Shown here: positions 40,748 through 48,407 of the stretch, one piece after another | How the letters are laid out: each line of letters starts with the position of its first letter | Position numbering within the stretch: position 1 is the stretch's first letter | Translations under genes and position numbers: made by a program | Notes under the pieces: generated by a model | Databases searched by the model: none | Told to the model about the DNA's origin: nothing | The model's input: only the letters and a program-made list of their open reading frames with translations | Origin: JBLHKW01 sp047618565 | Lineage (GTDB): Bacteria > Planctomycetota > UBA1135 > GCA-002686595 | Assembly: GCA_047618565.1 (NCBI GenBank) | Contig: JBLHKW010000013.1 | Span: forward strand, 1-48,407 | Direction: 5' to 3' | DNA length: 48,407 nt

Positions 40748-42544
40748 CTAACGGGGTCCCGCGACCGTCCGCCCGGAGCCGAAACGGACATCGCGCTGCG
40801 CGTGCACGTCCACCGGCACGGGGTCCTGCTCCAGCACGGGCACGCCGTCGATGCGTGCGTGCACGCCGACCGCAGCGCGCCAGACCTCGAAGCCCAGCCC
40901 GGCGGCCAGAAGCGCGAGCCCGAGGCGCAACGCGTGCACCCGAAGTGACGGAACAACCCAGCGCACGATCGCGAGAGCCCAGAGCGTGTGCACGACGGGA
41001 AGGATCAGCGCACCCTGGCGCGCATAGCCAAAGAAAGTCGCCGCGATGACGAGCTTGCTGCCGCCATACAGCATCCACGGCAGAAGGTCCGCGCCCTTCC
41101 AGCTCGGGACCCGCTCGCGCCCGGACAGGACGGCAAGGACGCCCGCGGTGCAGACGATCAGGTTCAGCCAGCGCCAGAGCGACGACAGGGTTCCCTGGGG
41201 CACGACCATGTCGACCGACCGGCGCACTCCGGACGGGCCGACCGGCAGACCATTGCCCGTGTAACCCAGGCTGGCGCCAGCCCAGAAGATGCGCAGCTTC
41301 GCGGCCACCAGCCGCGCCCAGTCCCCTGGGGCCTCGATGATCCAGCGCAGCCCGAGGGCGTAACCATGGTTGAAGATCGCGAGGTGTGGCGGATACTCGA
41401 GCGAGAGTCGCCGCGGCGGCATGCCACCGACGAGATCCGCCGGATAGCGCTGCGCTCCGCCCGCCAGGGCTGGCGCCCGCTCCAGGCCTGCGCGCGAGAA
41501 TCCGGGCGTGGCCAGCGCGTTGTTGGCCAGGTAGAAATTCAACGGCCCGTAGCTCGCCACGAAGGGATGTGCATCAAGGGGCTCGGGCCACGAACCGAAG
41601 GCCTCCTCGACGATGGCGGCGTCCTCTGGACCGACGACGCCACCGCCGCGGTGCTGAACGGTTGCGGTGATGAATGTACACGCCGACCGTTGCAGAAACG
41701 CCGGAAGGCTCTGCACCGCGGTGCGCGCCGCAGGTTGCCATACAATGTGGTCGGTGCGTGCCTCGACCGCGGCCAGCGCCCGTTCCGAGACCGGGTCCCG
41801 TGACTGCTGGCCCGTGTTGAGGCGCTCGATGGCGGCCCACATCGACAGGTGCCACGGCAGCAGGCAGAGAACGAACACTGCGCCCACGGTGAGCGTCGAT
41901 CTGAACGCCAGGCGGCCCCCTGCGTCACGCCGCCAGCGAAGCGCCATGCAGGTGCTCGCGAGCGCGAAGAAGAGAACATGCTCGACGCGTAGGAGGGTGG
42001 CCAGCGCGTGCAGCCCGCCGAATAGCGTCAGCCATCCCGGAGTGGCGCGCTCGCGAATCCGGGGCAGGATGACAAACGTCGAGAGCACCACCAGCAAGTA
42101 CGGCGACTCGTTGCAGATCGAAGTCGACAGGACCAGGCCACCCGTGGCGAGGCAGGCGAGACCGCCGGCCAGCCCGGCCACGCGACGCCCGAAGGGGTAC
42201 AGCAACGCGCGATGGAGCAGCAGCACTCCGAGCGCCCCCATGCCGGCCCAGACGAGCTTGAGCCGCTGGACGCCAGCGGGCGTCCCGTCCCAGAGCCAGT
42301 CCACGAGCCAGGTCATGCCGGGCGGTCGCAGGGGAATGCCCGCTTCGAAGGGCTGGCCTGCGCGATGGGCCAGCACGGATTGCAGCCAGACGAGCGCGTC
42401 GCCCTTGTAGTTCAGCGAGTACGGCCACGCGCTGTCGGGCCCGGCGTACAGGAACAGGAGACGCGCCGCGAGGGCCACGACGAACAGCCCGATGGATGTG
42501 ATCCAGGCGTCACCGGTCGGCTCTGCCCCGCGCTTCGTCATCAT
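40748..42544 (-). CDS. GT39/ArnT-like polytopic glycosyltransferase
   Basis: 598 residues with about ten TM segments (e.g. ITSIGLFVVALAARLLFLYAG, LTVGAVFVLCLLPWHLSMW, ALRLGLALLAAGLGFEVW). Dolichol-phosphomannose-mannosyltransferase-like (GT39/ArnT) proteins carry an acidic motif in the first extracytoplasmic loop; here an Asp lies near residue 49 (LNYKGDALVWLQSVL). It would transfer a sugar from a polyprenyl carrier to protein or lipid outside the membrane. The start (ATG 42544) overlaps the stop of the upstream sulfatase-like gene (ATGA, 42541-42544), so they form one transcript. Confidence 0.75.
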   Translation of the reverse strand: MMTKRGAEPTGDAWITSIGLFVVALAARLLFLYAGPDSAWPYSLNYKGDALVWLQSVLAHRAGQPFEAGIPLRPPGMTWLVDWLWDGTPAGVQRLKLVWAGMGALGVLLLHRALLYPFGRRVAGLAGGLACLATGGLVLSTSICNESPYLLVVLSTFVILPRIRERATPGWLTLFGGLHALATLLRVEHVLFFALASTCMALRWRRDAGGRLAFRSTLTVGAVFVLCLLPWHLSMWAAIERLNTGQQSRDPVSERALAAVEARTDHIVWQPAARTAVQSLPAFLQRSACTFITATVQHRGGGVVGPEDAAIVEEAFGSWPEPLDAHPFVASYGPLNFYLANNALATPGFSRAGLERAPALAGGAQRYPADLVGGMPPRRLSLEYPPHLAIFNHGYALGLRWIIEAPGDWARLVAAKLRIFWAGASLGYTGNGLPVGPSGVRRSVDMVVPQGTLSSLWRWLNLIVCTAGVLAVLSGRERVPSWKGADLLPWMLYGGSKLVIAATFFGYARQGALILPVVHTLWALAIVRWVVPSLRVHALRLGLALLAAGLGFEVWRAAVGVHARIDGVPVLEQDPVPVDVHAQRDVRFGSGRTVAGPR

Positions 42545-43941
42545 TTTCCGGTGGACGTATCGGCGTATCCCAGGGACTCAAGGCTCTTCTCGTAGCTCTC
42601 GATCGTGGCCGGGTTGATGTCCTCGACCTCGCCCGCACGGGTACGCGCAACCTCACCCTGAATCGACGCATCGAACGCGGCCAGCTCGGCACGCAGTTCC
42701 GACGCGAGATCGGGACGCCGCTCGATCAGGTTCTCGGTCTCGCCCGGATCCGTGCGCCAGTCGTAGAGTTCCTCAGGAACGCGCGCCCGCTCACCCCGGT
42801 TGCGCACGTACTTGTAGCGCCGGTTGCGGAAGGCAATCTTGTCGGCACCGTAGAGCGTGCTCTCGCTGTAAGCAATGCGGTCCGCCCGATCCGTGCCGCC
42901 CATGACCGTCAGCAGGCTGCTGCCCACGAAGCTCGTCGGCTGGGTCTCGCCGAAAGCATCGAACAGAGTCGGCATCACATCCAGCACGCGCACCTGCGAT
43001 TCCACCACGGCAATCCCATGTTCACTCGCCGCGGGCGGCCTGATGATCAAGGGCACGCGTACGAGCTCGTCGTACAGGGTGTGGCCGTGTTCGAATGCGC
43101 CGTGGTCCCAGAACTCCTCGCCATGGTCGGCGGTCAGGATGATCCAGGTGTCCTCGTACATGTCGAGCTCGCGCAGGCCGGCGAACAGGCGGCCGATGGC
43201 CTGGTCGACAGAGGCCACCTCCGCCTGGTACGCGGCGGTGACGTACTCCTGGTCCTCGGCGGCCGGTGGACCTCCCCCGGGCCCACGGATGTCGAGGCAG
43301 TCCTGGGCCGAGATGGGGAGCGCCGGCTCGCGCGGGTTCGGGATGAAGCGCGCAGCCAGGCGCGGCGCCGGTGCGTAGTCGAGGTGTGGATCGAAGAGAT
43401 GCAGGAGCAGCAAGACGGGCTCATCCGGATGGTCAGCCAGCATCCCGAGCGCCGTATCGACGCTCTCGCCCGCGGGCCGAATCCTGTCGTTGAAGGCCGG
43501 CCGGTGGTCGAAGATGTCGAAGCCACGATCCAGACCGAGGACCGGGCTCAGGAAGGCCGCGTTGGCCACGGCGAGCGTGGTGAAACCGGCCTCCGAGAAG
43601 GCCTCGGCTGCCGTCGGCACGTCCGCCGAGATCGGCGTCAGGCGCGTACTCTTGCCGAGCGCCTTGTGGATCGACGGCCAGGTGCCCGTCAGCAGGGAAG
43701 CGACCGACGGGAGCGTCCAGCCCGAACTGGAGATGGCCTGCTCGAAGCGCACGCCTTCACCCGCCAGGCCGTCGATGATCGGCGTCGGGTCGAGGGGGGC
43801 CCCGTAGCACCCGAGACTGTCGCGCCGCAAGGTGTCGACCAGGATGACGACCGCACGCGGCGGCCGCGGACGGGAGCAGGCCGTGGCCGCGAACACCAGC
43901 AGCACGGCCAGTAGCACGAATAGGTTACGGGCGCAGGACAT
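42541..43941 (-). CDS. Alkaline-phosphatase-superfamily (sulfatase-like) lipoprotein with Thr nucleophile
   Basis: 466 residues from ATG 43941: lipobox ATAC, then VVILVDTLRRDSLGCYG with the metal Asp36, WTLPSVASLLTG with Thr76 where sulfatases have the Cys that becomes formylglycine, and LTADHGEEFWDHGAFEHGH with the second metal site. Thr76 makes a phosphotransferase or phosphodiesterase more likely than a sulfatase. Being a lipoprotein facing the outside, next to a polyprenyl-sugar-type glycosyltransferase, it may modify envelope polymers. Longer in-frame leaders (to 44178) overlap the divergent TMTC-like gene and are rejected. Confidence 0.88.
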   Translation of the reverse strand: MSCARNLFVLLAVLLVFAATACSRPRPPRAVVILVDTLRRDSLGCYGAPLDPTPIIDGLAGEGVRFEQAISSSGWTLPSVASLLTGTWPSIHKALGKSTRLTPISADVPTAAEAFSEAGFTTLAVANAAFLSPVLGLDRGFDIFDHRPAFNDRIRPAGESVDTALGMLADHPDEPVLLLLHLFDPHLDYAPAPRLAARFIPNPREPALPISAQDCLDIRGPGGGPPAAEDQEYVTAAYQAEVASVDQAIGRLFAGLRELDMYEDTWIILTADHGEEFWDHGAFEHGHTLYDELVRVPLIIRPPAASEHGIAVVESQVRVLDVMPTLFDAFGETQPTSFVGSSLLTVMGGTDRADRIAYSESTLYGADKIAFRNRRYKYVRNRGERARVPEELYDWRTDPGETENLIERRPDLASELRAELAAFDASIQGEVARTRAGEVEDINPATIESYEKSLESLGYADTSTGK

Positions 43942-43986
43942 CCGCCCAGTGTATAACGCGCGCGAGGTCTGACCGAGCGAATCCGC

Positions 43987-45945
43987 GTGAACAGCAACCA
44001 CCCAGCCCAACCCGCGCAGCCGCCGACGGCCGTGAGCCCGACACCGGAGCGCCGCCCGCGGTCCGCAGTCTGGATCTCTGCGCTGCTGCTGATCGCGGTG
44101 GCCTTCGCCACCTACAGCAACGCCCTCTCCGGCCCGTTCGTCTTCGATGACGAGAGCGCCATCGTCCAGAACACCCACCTGCGCAGCCTGACGCCACTCA
44201 CGCGCAGCATGGGCGCCCCGCCCGGAACCGGCGCCAGCGGCCGGCCCCTGGTGGCCTTATCCCTGGCACTCAACCACGCGCTGGGCGGCCTCGAGGTGCG
44301 CGGATATCGACTGTTCAATGTCGCCGTACACGCGTTGTGTGCCCTGGCGCTCTTCGGGCTGCTTCGACGCACTATCGAGGCGACCCGCGGCCAACTCCCC
44401 GCCACCGCGCTCGCCTTCGCGACCAGCCTGCTGTGGGTCGTCCATCCCCTCTGTACGGACGCCGTCGACCTCGTCATCACCCGCAACGAGCAGCTGATGG
44501 CGCTGTTCTACCTGACCACGCTCTACTGCGCCCTGCGCGCCTTCGACCCGCGCTCTTCACGCATCTGGACCATGCTCGCCGTGGCCTCGTGCGCACTTGG
44601 CATGGCCTGCAAGGAGAACATGCTGTCCGCTCCGTTCGCGGCTCTGCTGCTCGATCGCTTCGTCGACCTCGAGCGACCGCGCGAAAGCCTGCTGCGAACC
44701 CTGCGCAGGAGCGCCCCGTTCTACGCCGCGCTGGCGAGCACCTGGGGCGTGTTGATCCTGCTGGCCGTGGGTGCCGACCGCGGCGCGACGATCGGACTCG
44801 AGACGCCGATGACACCGCTCGCCTATTTCCTCAGCCAGACCGCGGTCGTGCCCGCGTACCTGGGCCTCGCCTTCTGGCCCGAGCCCCTGATCCTCGACTA
44901 CGGTGACTGGACGACCTTCCGGGGCCAGGGTTCCTGGTTCCCCGCGGCCGCCGGCCTGCTGCTCGCGCTCAGCCTGTGCGCGTGGCTCGTGGTCAAACGT
45001 CATCCACTCGGCGTCCTGGGCTTCGTGTTCCTTGCGGTCCTGGCGCCGACATCGAGCTTCATCCCGATCACGGGCGAGGTCGCGGCGGAACACCGCATGT
45101 ACCTGCCGCTGGCGGCGGTCGTGCTCGGAGTCGTGCTCGGCGCGCGCACCCTGGCTGCTCGGTTGTCGCTGAAGCCGGTCGCGGCTCGGGTATTCGGCGC
45201 CTTCCTGCTCGCGGCGACCGTCATCCCGTGCGCGACCGTCACCTACGCACGCAATGTGGACTACTCCACCACCGAGAGCATCTGGCGTGACACCGTGTCG
45301 AAACGGCCACGCAACGCACGCGCCTACTGCGGCCTGGCGACGGAGCTCATCCGCCAGGATAGGATGCACGAGGCCATGGACCAGCTCGAGCGCAGTCTGC
45401 GCGTGCGCCCATCCTCCGCCGAGTCCCACCGCCTTCTGGGACTAATCTTCACGCGCATGGGCGAGCCCGAGCAAGCGCAGCAGCACTATCGCTCGGCTGC
45501 GCAGTTCCTTCCGAGCCTGCCCGACTACATCTACAGGATCTCGATCAGCGCACTGGATGCAGGTGACGCGACCTTTGCCGCATCCGGCCTGATGGAAGTG
45601 CTCGGCATGCGCCCTCGGTTTGCCCCGGCAAGGCGCGCCCTCGGGTGGATACGCGCCGCTGCGATGGCTCCTGAGCTGCGCGATCCGGAGGCCGCGTTAC
45701 AGCTGGCTCAGAGTCTCTGTGAGACCGACCCAAGCGCAGCCGACCTCGATCTTCTAGCTGCCGCCCTGGCCTCCCGCAGGCGTTACGAGGAGGCCATCGC
45801 CACCATCGAACAGGCCCTGAAGCAAGCGCAGGAGATCGCGCGCACGGACCCTGACATGCTCGCGGCGATGCGGTCCCGACGCGCCCTCTATCAGAAGGCG
45901 CAGCCCTACCGCGGCAGCCCGCACCGACGAACCTTCGCTCCCTGA
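43987..45945 (+). CDS. TMTC-like membrane protein with C-terminal TPRs
   Basis: 652 residues. Residues 28-430 have about ten TM helices; the first outside loop carries the acidic motif FVFDDESAIVQNTHLR typical of TMTC/GT105-like proteins, and RNEQLMALFYLTTLY and EHRMYLPLAAVVLGVVLG are family-like. From about 430, TPRs (AYCGLATELIRQDRMHEAMDQLERSL, HRLLGLIFTRMGEPEQAQQHYRSA) fill the rest. Eukaryotic TMTCs are O-mannosyltransferases; a similar glycosyltransfer role here is inferred. GTG start; divergent from the sulfatase-like gene by 45 nt. The DPP-like gene follows after 10 nt. Confidence 0.8.
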   Translation: MNSNHPAQPAQPPTAVSPTPERRPRSAVWISALLLIAVAFATYSNALSGPFVFDDESAIVQNTHLRSLTPLTRSMGAPPGTGASGRPLVALSLALNHALGGLEVRGYRLFNVAVHALCALALFGLLRRTIEATRGQLPATALAFATSLLWVVHPLCTDAVDLVITRNEQLMALFYLTTLYCALRAFDPRSSRIWTMLAVASCALGMACKENMLSAPFAALLLDRFVDLERPRESLLRTLRRSAPFYAALASTWGVLILLAVGADRGATIGLETPMTPLAYFLSQTAVVPAYLGLAFWPEPLILDYGDWTTFRGQGSWFPAAAGLLLALSLCAWLVVKRHPLGVLGFVFLAVLAPTSSFIPITGEVAAEHRMYLPLAAVVLGVVLGARTLAARLSLKPVAARVFGAFLLAATVIPCATVTYARNVDYSTTESIWRDTVSKRPRNARAYCGLATELIRQDRMHEAMDQLERSLRVRPSSAESHRLLGLIFTRMGEPEQAQQHYRSAAQFLPSLPDYIYRISISALDAGDATFAASGLMEVLGMRPRFAPARRALGWIRAAAMAPELRDPEAALQLAQSLCETDPSAADLDLLAAALASRRRYEEAIATIEQALKQAQEIARTDPDMLAAMRSRRALYQKAQPYRGSPHRRTFAP

Positions 45946-45955
45946 AATCCTGTAC

Positions 45956-48187
45956 ATGACAATGCAAGACACCCGCAAGCAGGCCGGCGCCCTGTGTACC
46001 CTCCTCTGCGCGCTCGCCCTCACCGGATGCAACAGCTCGCACTCGAGCACCCGCAAGACGCTCAGCGTGGAGTGGATCTACAGCCCGGCCGGCCGCGCGA
46101 TCGACGACGTGCCGCAGCACGCGTGGCGCAGTAACGGAACTGCGCTGCTCTGGGACTCGACCCGTGAGACGCCCGGCTTCGAGCTCATGGATCCAGGCAC
46201 CGGCATGCGCAGCCCGCATGTCGACCGAGAGCGAGCCCTCGCAAGCCTGGAGGAGCTCCTGGCGGAGGAGACGGACGCGCCCTGGCGCTGGCCCGACGCC
46301 CTGGACTCCGATGGAGACCAGGGGCTCTACACGATTGCAGGCGATGTGTTCGTGCTCGACCTGAATTCATCAACCTTCCAGCGACTGACCGATACGGAGG
46401 AAGAGGAGACCTCCGCCTCCTTCTCGCCCGACGGCCGACACGTGGCGTTCGTGCGTGCCAACGACCTCTGGGTTGTGAATGCCGGCGGCGGAAACGAGGC
46501 TCGGCTTACCCACGACGGCTCCGAAACGACCCTGAACGGAACCCTGTCATGGGTGTACTGGGAGGAGCTCTTCGGCCGGCGCGACATCGGGTACTGGTGG
46601 TCACCGGACTCGCGCTCGATCGCCTACATGCAGAGCGATGAGTCCGCCGTCGGAACGGTGCAGTTCCCCACCTTTGCTGAGCCCTATGCCGAACCGATCA
46701 TCCAGCGCTACCCGAAGGCCGGCAGCGCCAACCCCAGCGTTCGCGTTGGAGTCCTGGAGATAGGTTCGGATACGCCTCAGACGACCTGGATCGAGCTTGC
46801 CCAGGAGCACGAGTACGTGGCGCGGGTGAAATGGTTACCCGACAGCGAGCGCCTCAGCGTGCAGACCTTGACGCGTGACCAGTGCCGACTCGATCTGGTC
46901 ATCGCGGACGCATCCAGCGGGCGTAGCCGAGCCGTTTTGACCGAGACGGATGACGCGTGGGTCAACATCAACGATGACCTCTACTTCCTGGCCGACGGCG
47001 AGCGCTTCCTGTGGGCCTCGGAGCGCAGCGGCTACTCACACCTGTACATGTACAACCTCTCCGGTGATCTGCTCCAGCAGGTCACAAGCGGCGACTGGGC
47101 GATCGCGTCCTCGGGTGGCGGCGTCTTTTGGTTGCGACAGGCCGTGTGCGCCATCGACGAGAACCAGGGCTGGATCTACTACACGAGCCAGGAGCACTCC
47201 CCCATCGAGCGCCATCTGCACCGCATTAGGTTCGATGGCAGCGAGCGCGAGCGACTGACTGCAACGCCCGGTACCCACGCGATCTCGTTTGCTCCAGGGA
47301 ACGACAACTACATCGATACTCACAGCGAGCTGGGCAACCCGCCCACGATGAGCATGCAGTCCTGCGCCACCGGAACGAAGCGCGACATCGCGCGCTCACC
47401 CGCCGAACGCGCCGGACTGAAACTCCAGGTCCCGGAGTTCATCGAGGTCACCGCACGCGACGGGCAGGCCCTACCCGCCTGGATCCTCAAACCCCACGAC
47501 TTCGACCCGTCCCGCCGTTACCCCTTGATCATGTACGTCTACGGAGGCCCGTCCGCCCCCACCGTCGCCAATGCCTGGGACGACGACCTGCTGTTCGACC
47601 AGCTCCTGCTCGACGCGGGCTACCTCGTCGCCCGCTGCGACAACCGCAGCTCAACCGCCATCAGCAAGCAGCTGGAGAGCACGGTCAAGCTACGCTCCAT
47701 CGGCGACGTGGAGCGCGACGACTACGTCGACGCCGCACGCTGGTTCAAGTCCCTGCCCTTTGTCGACGACGAGCGCGTGGGCATCTGGGGCTGGAGCGGC
47801 GGCGGCTCCATGACCCTGCTGATGCTCACCCGCTCGACCGAGTTCAAGGCCGGCATCGCCGTGGCCCCCGTGACCGACTGGACCTACTACGACACCAAGT
47901 GGGCCGAGTTCACAATGAAACGCCCCGAGGACAACCCCGAGGGCTACGCCCACACGCGCCTGGTCAACTACGCAAAGGACCTCCACGGAAGACTATTGCT
48001 GGTGCACGGCACCTACGACGACAACGTGCACCCACAGAACTCCTGGGCCTTCATCGACGAGCTCGTAACCGCAGGCGTGGCATTCGACATGATGATGTAC
48101 CCAATGCGCAAACACGGAATCAGCGACACCCCGGCGCGCGTGCATCTGTTTGAGAAGATGCTCGAGTTCTGGGAGTTGTATCTCTGA
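45956..48187 (+). CDS. S9-family dipeptidyl-peptidase IV-like lipoprotein
   Basis: 743 residues, lipobox LTGC (CALALTGCNSS). N-terminal beta-propeller with repeats such as ETSASFSPDGRHVAFVRANDLWVVNAGGGNEARLTHDG and the Glu pair of DPP-IV enzymes in SWVYWEELFGRRDIGYWWSPD. C-terminal alpha/beta hydrolase: nucleophile Ser614 in GWSGGG, acid Asp in VHGTYDDNVHP, His in YPMRKHGIS. GWSGGG replaces the more usual GWSYGG. It removes dipeptides after Pro/Ala at the N-terminus of peptides and complements the ACE-like dipeptidase. ATG at 45962 is a second possible start. Confidence 0.94.
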   Translation: MTMQDTRKQAGALCTLLCALALTGCNSSHSSTRKTLSVEWIYSPAGRAIDDVPQHAWRSNGTALLWDSTRETPGFELMDPGTGMRSPHVDRERALASLEELLAEETDAPWRWPDALDSDGDQGLYTIAGDVFVLDLNSSTFQRLTDTEEEETSASFSPDGRHVAFVRANDLWVVNAGGGNEARLTHDGSETTLNGTLSWVYWEELFGRRDIGYWWSPDSRSIAYMQSDESAVGTVQFPTFAEPYAEPIIQRYPKAGSANPSVRVGVLEIGSDTPQTTWIELAQEHEYVARVKWLPDSERLSVQTLTRDQCRLDLVIADASSGRSRAVLTETDDAWVNINDDLYFLADGERFLWASERSGYSHLYMYNLSGDLLQQVTSGDWAIASSGGGVFWLRQAVCAIDENQGWIYYTSQEHSPIERHLHRIRFDGSERERLTATPGTHAISFAPGNDNYIDTHSELGNPPTMSMQSCATGTKRDIARSPAERAGLKLQVPEFIEVTARDGQALPAWILKPHDFDPSRRYPLIMYVYGGPSAPTVANAWDDDLLFDQLLLDAGYLVARCDNRSSTAISKQLESTVKLRSIGDVERDDYVDAARWFKSLPFVDDERVGIWGWSGGGSMTLLMLTRSTEFKAGIAVAPVTDWTYYDTKWAEFTMKRPEDNPEGYAHTRLVNYAKDLHGRLLLVHGTYDDNVHPQNSWAFIDELVTAGVAFDMMMYPMRKHGISDTPARVHLFEKMLEFWELYL

Positions 48188-48226
48188 GGGGTTTTTGGGG
48201 ATTGGGTGGGGCGGGGGTATCGGGGT
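48188..48226 (+). repeat. G-rich tract, possible G-quadruplex
   Basis: Directly after the DPP-like stop are six G runs: GGGG-N5-GGGG-N3-GGG-N1-GGGG-N1-GGGGG-N4-GGGG (48188-48225). This exceeds the minimal four-run G-quadruplex pattern and lies on the sense strand, so it would be in the 3' end of the mRNA. Confidence 0.6.
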
Positions 48227-48256
48227 ATCTGCTTCCTCGGCCTCGGGATCTGGAGC

Positions 48257-48357
48257 AAAAATCGGGCCCGTCTCCGCCTTTGCCCCGCCACCACCGGCGT
48301 CGGCACCCAAGGGTGCTACCGACGCCGGCGGTGACGGGGCAAAGGCGGGCCGGGACA
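48257..48357 (-). terminator. Long inverted repeat, probable minus-strand terminator of a gene beyond the edge
   Basis: Arms 48274-48308 and 48311-48348 pair along about 35 bp with a 2-nt loop, two mismatches and a 3-nt bulge. In a minus-strand transcript both mismatches become G-U pairs, so the RNA stem is nearly continuous. On the minus strand it is followed by CGGGCCCG and then five T (A run 48257-48261), matching an intrinsic terminator for a leftward gene lying past 48407. A repeated intergenic element or structured RNA is also possible. Confidence 0.5.
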
Positions 48358-48407
48358 CGAGAACCGAGGATGGGGCACGGTGGGAATGTGCGCCGGAATT
48401 CGCAAAC

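Overview
The window is GC-rich bacterial chromosome with about 31 protein genes, no recognisable tRNA, rRNA, CRISPR array, insertion sequence or phage gene. Many features point to a Gram-negative cell with a large secreted and lipoprotein repertoire: a TetR-controlled RND tripartite efflux operon, a porin-like beta-barrel, an MCE/MlaE-type lipid transport operon and many Cys-lipobox proteins. The ECF sigma / Ser-Thr kinase pair, the TPR lipoprotein followed by an FG-GAP/UnbV (CRTAC1-like) lipoprotein, and the C-terminal domain of the secreted protein at 39.6-40.6 kb are typical of Planctomycetota. That lineage is an inference from style, not from a marker gene.

Layout. 0-3.3 kb: beta-barrel protein and RhlE-type DEAD-box helicase (minus strand). 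3.6-5.8 kb: diheme cytochrome c peroxidase plus a phosphatase-like/rhodanese fusion (plus). 5.8-7.7 kb: YchF GTPase (minus) and a methyltransferase (plus). 7.7-14.2 kb: tetR-tolC-MFP-RND operon (minus) with a dyad-rich control region. 14.4-18.1 kb: HExxH membrane protein (plus) and a 950-residue lipoprotein (minus). 18.3-20.7 kb: sigma factor and kinase. 20.8-24.1 kb: TPR and FG-GAP/UnbV lipoproteins, overlapping by 4 nt. 24.2-26.9 kb: a thioredoxin-like gene whose redox motif is TGA-Gly-Pro-Cys, most simply read as a selenoprotein, followed by a putative zinc peptidase with a 28-residue poly-Glu run encoded by a (GAA)27 microsatellite. 27.0-35.4 kb: seven-gene minus-strand cluster: CHASE2 nucleotide cyclase, M48 peptidase, cyclic-nucleotide-phosphodiesterase-like MBL hydrolase, MlaE permease, an ABC ATPase with destroyed catalytic motifs, MCE protein, TPR lipoprotein. 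35.5-40.6 kb: M2 (ACE-like) peptidase, thioredoxin-fold protein, LolA-like protein and a carbohydrate-binding-like secreted protein. 40.7-48.2 kb: GT39-like membrane protein and alkaline-phosphatase-superfamily lipoprotein (minus), TMTC-like TPR membrane protein and S9/DPP-IV peptidase (plus). The window ends in a G-rich tract and a long inverted repeat that looks like a terminator of a gene beyond the edge.

The strongest new leads are the UGPC candidate selenoprotein (24178-25149), the MCE transport operon with a catalytically degenerate ATPase joined to a cyclase/phosphodiesterase pair, and the phosphatase-like domain lacking its catalytic cysteine fused to an intact rhodanese.
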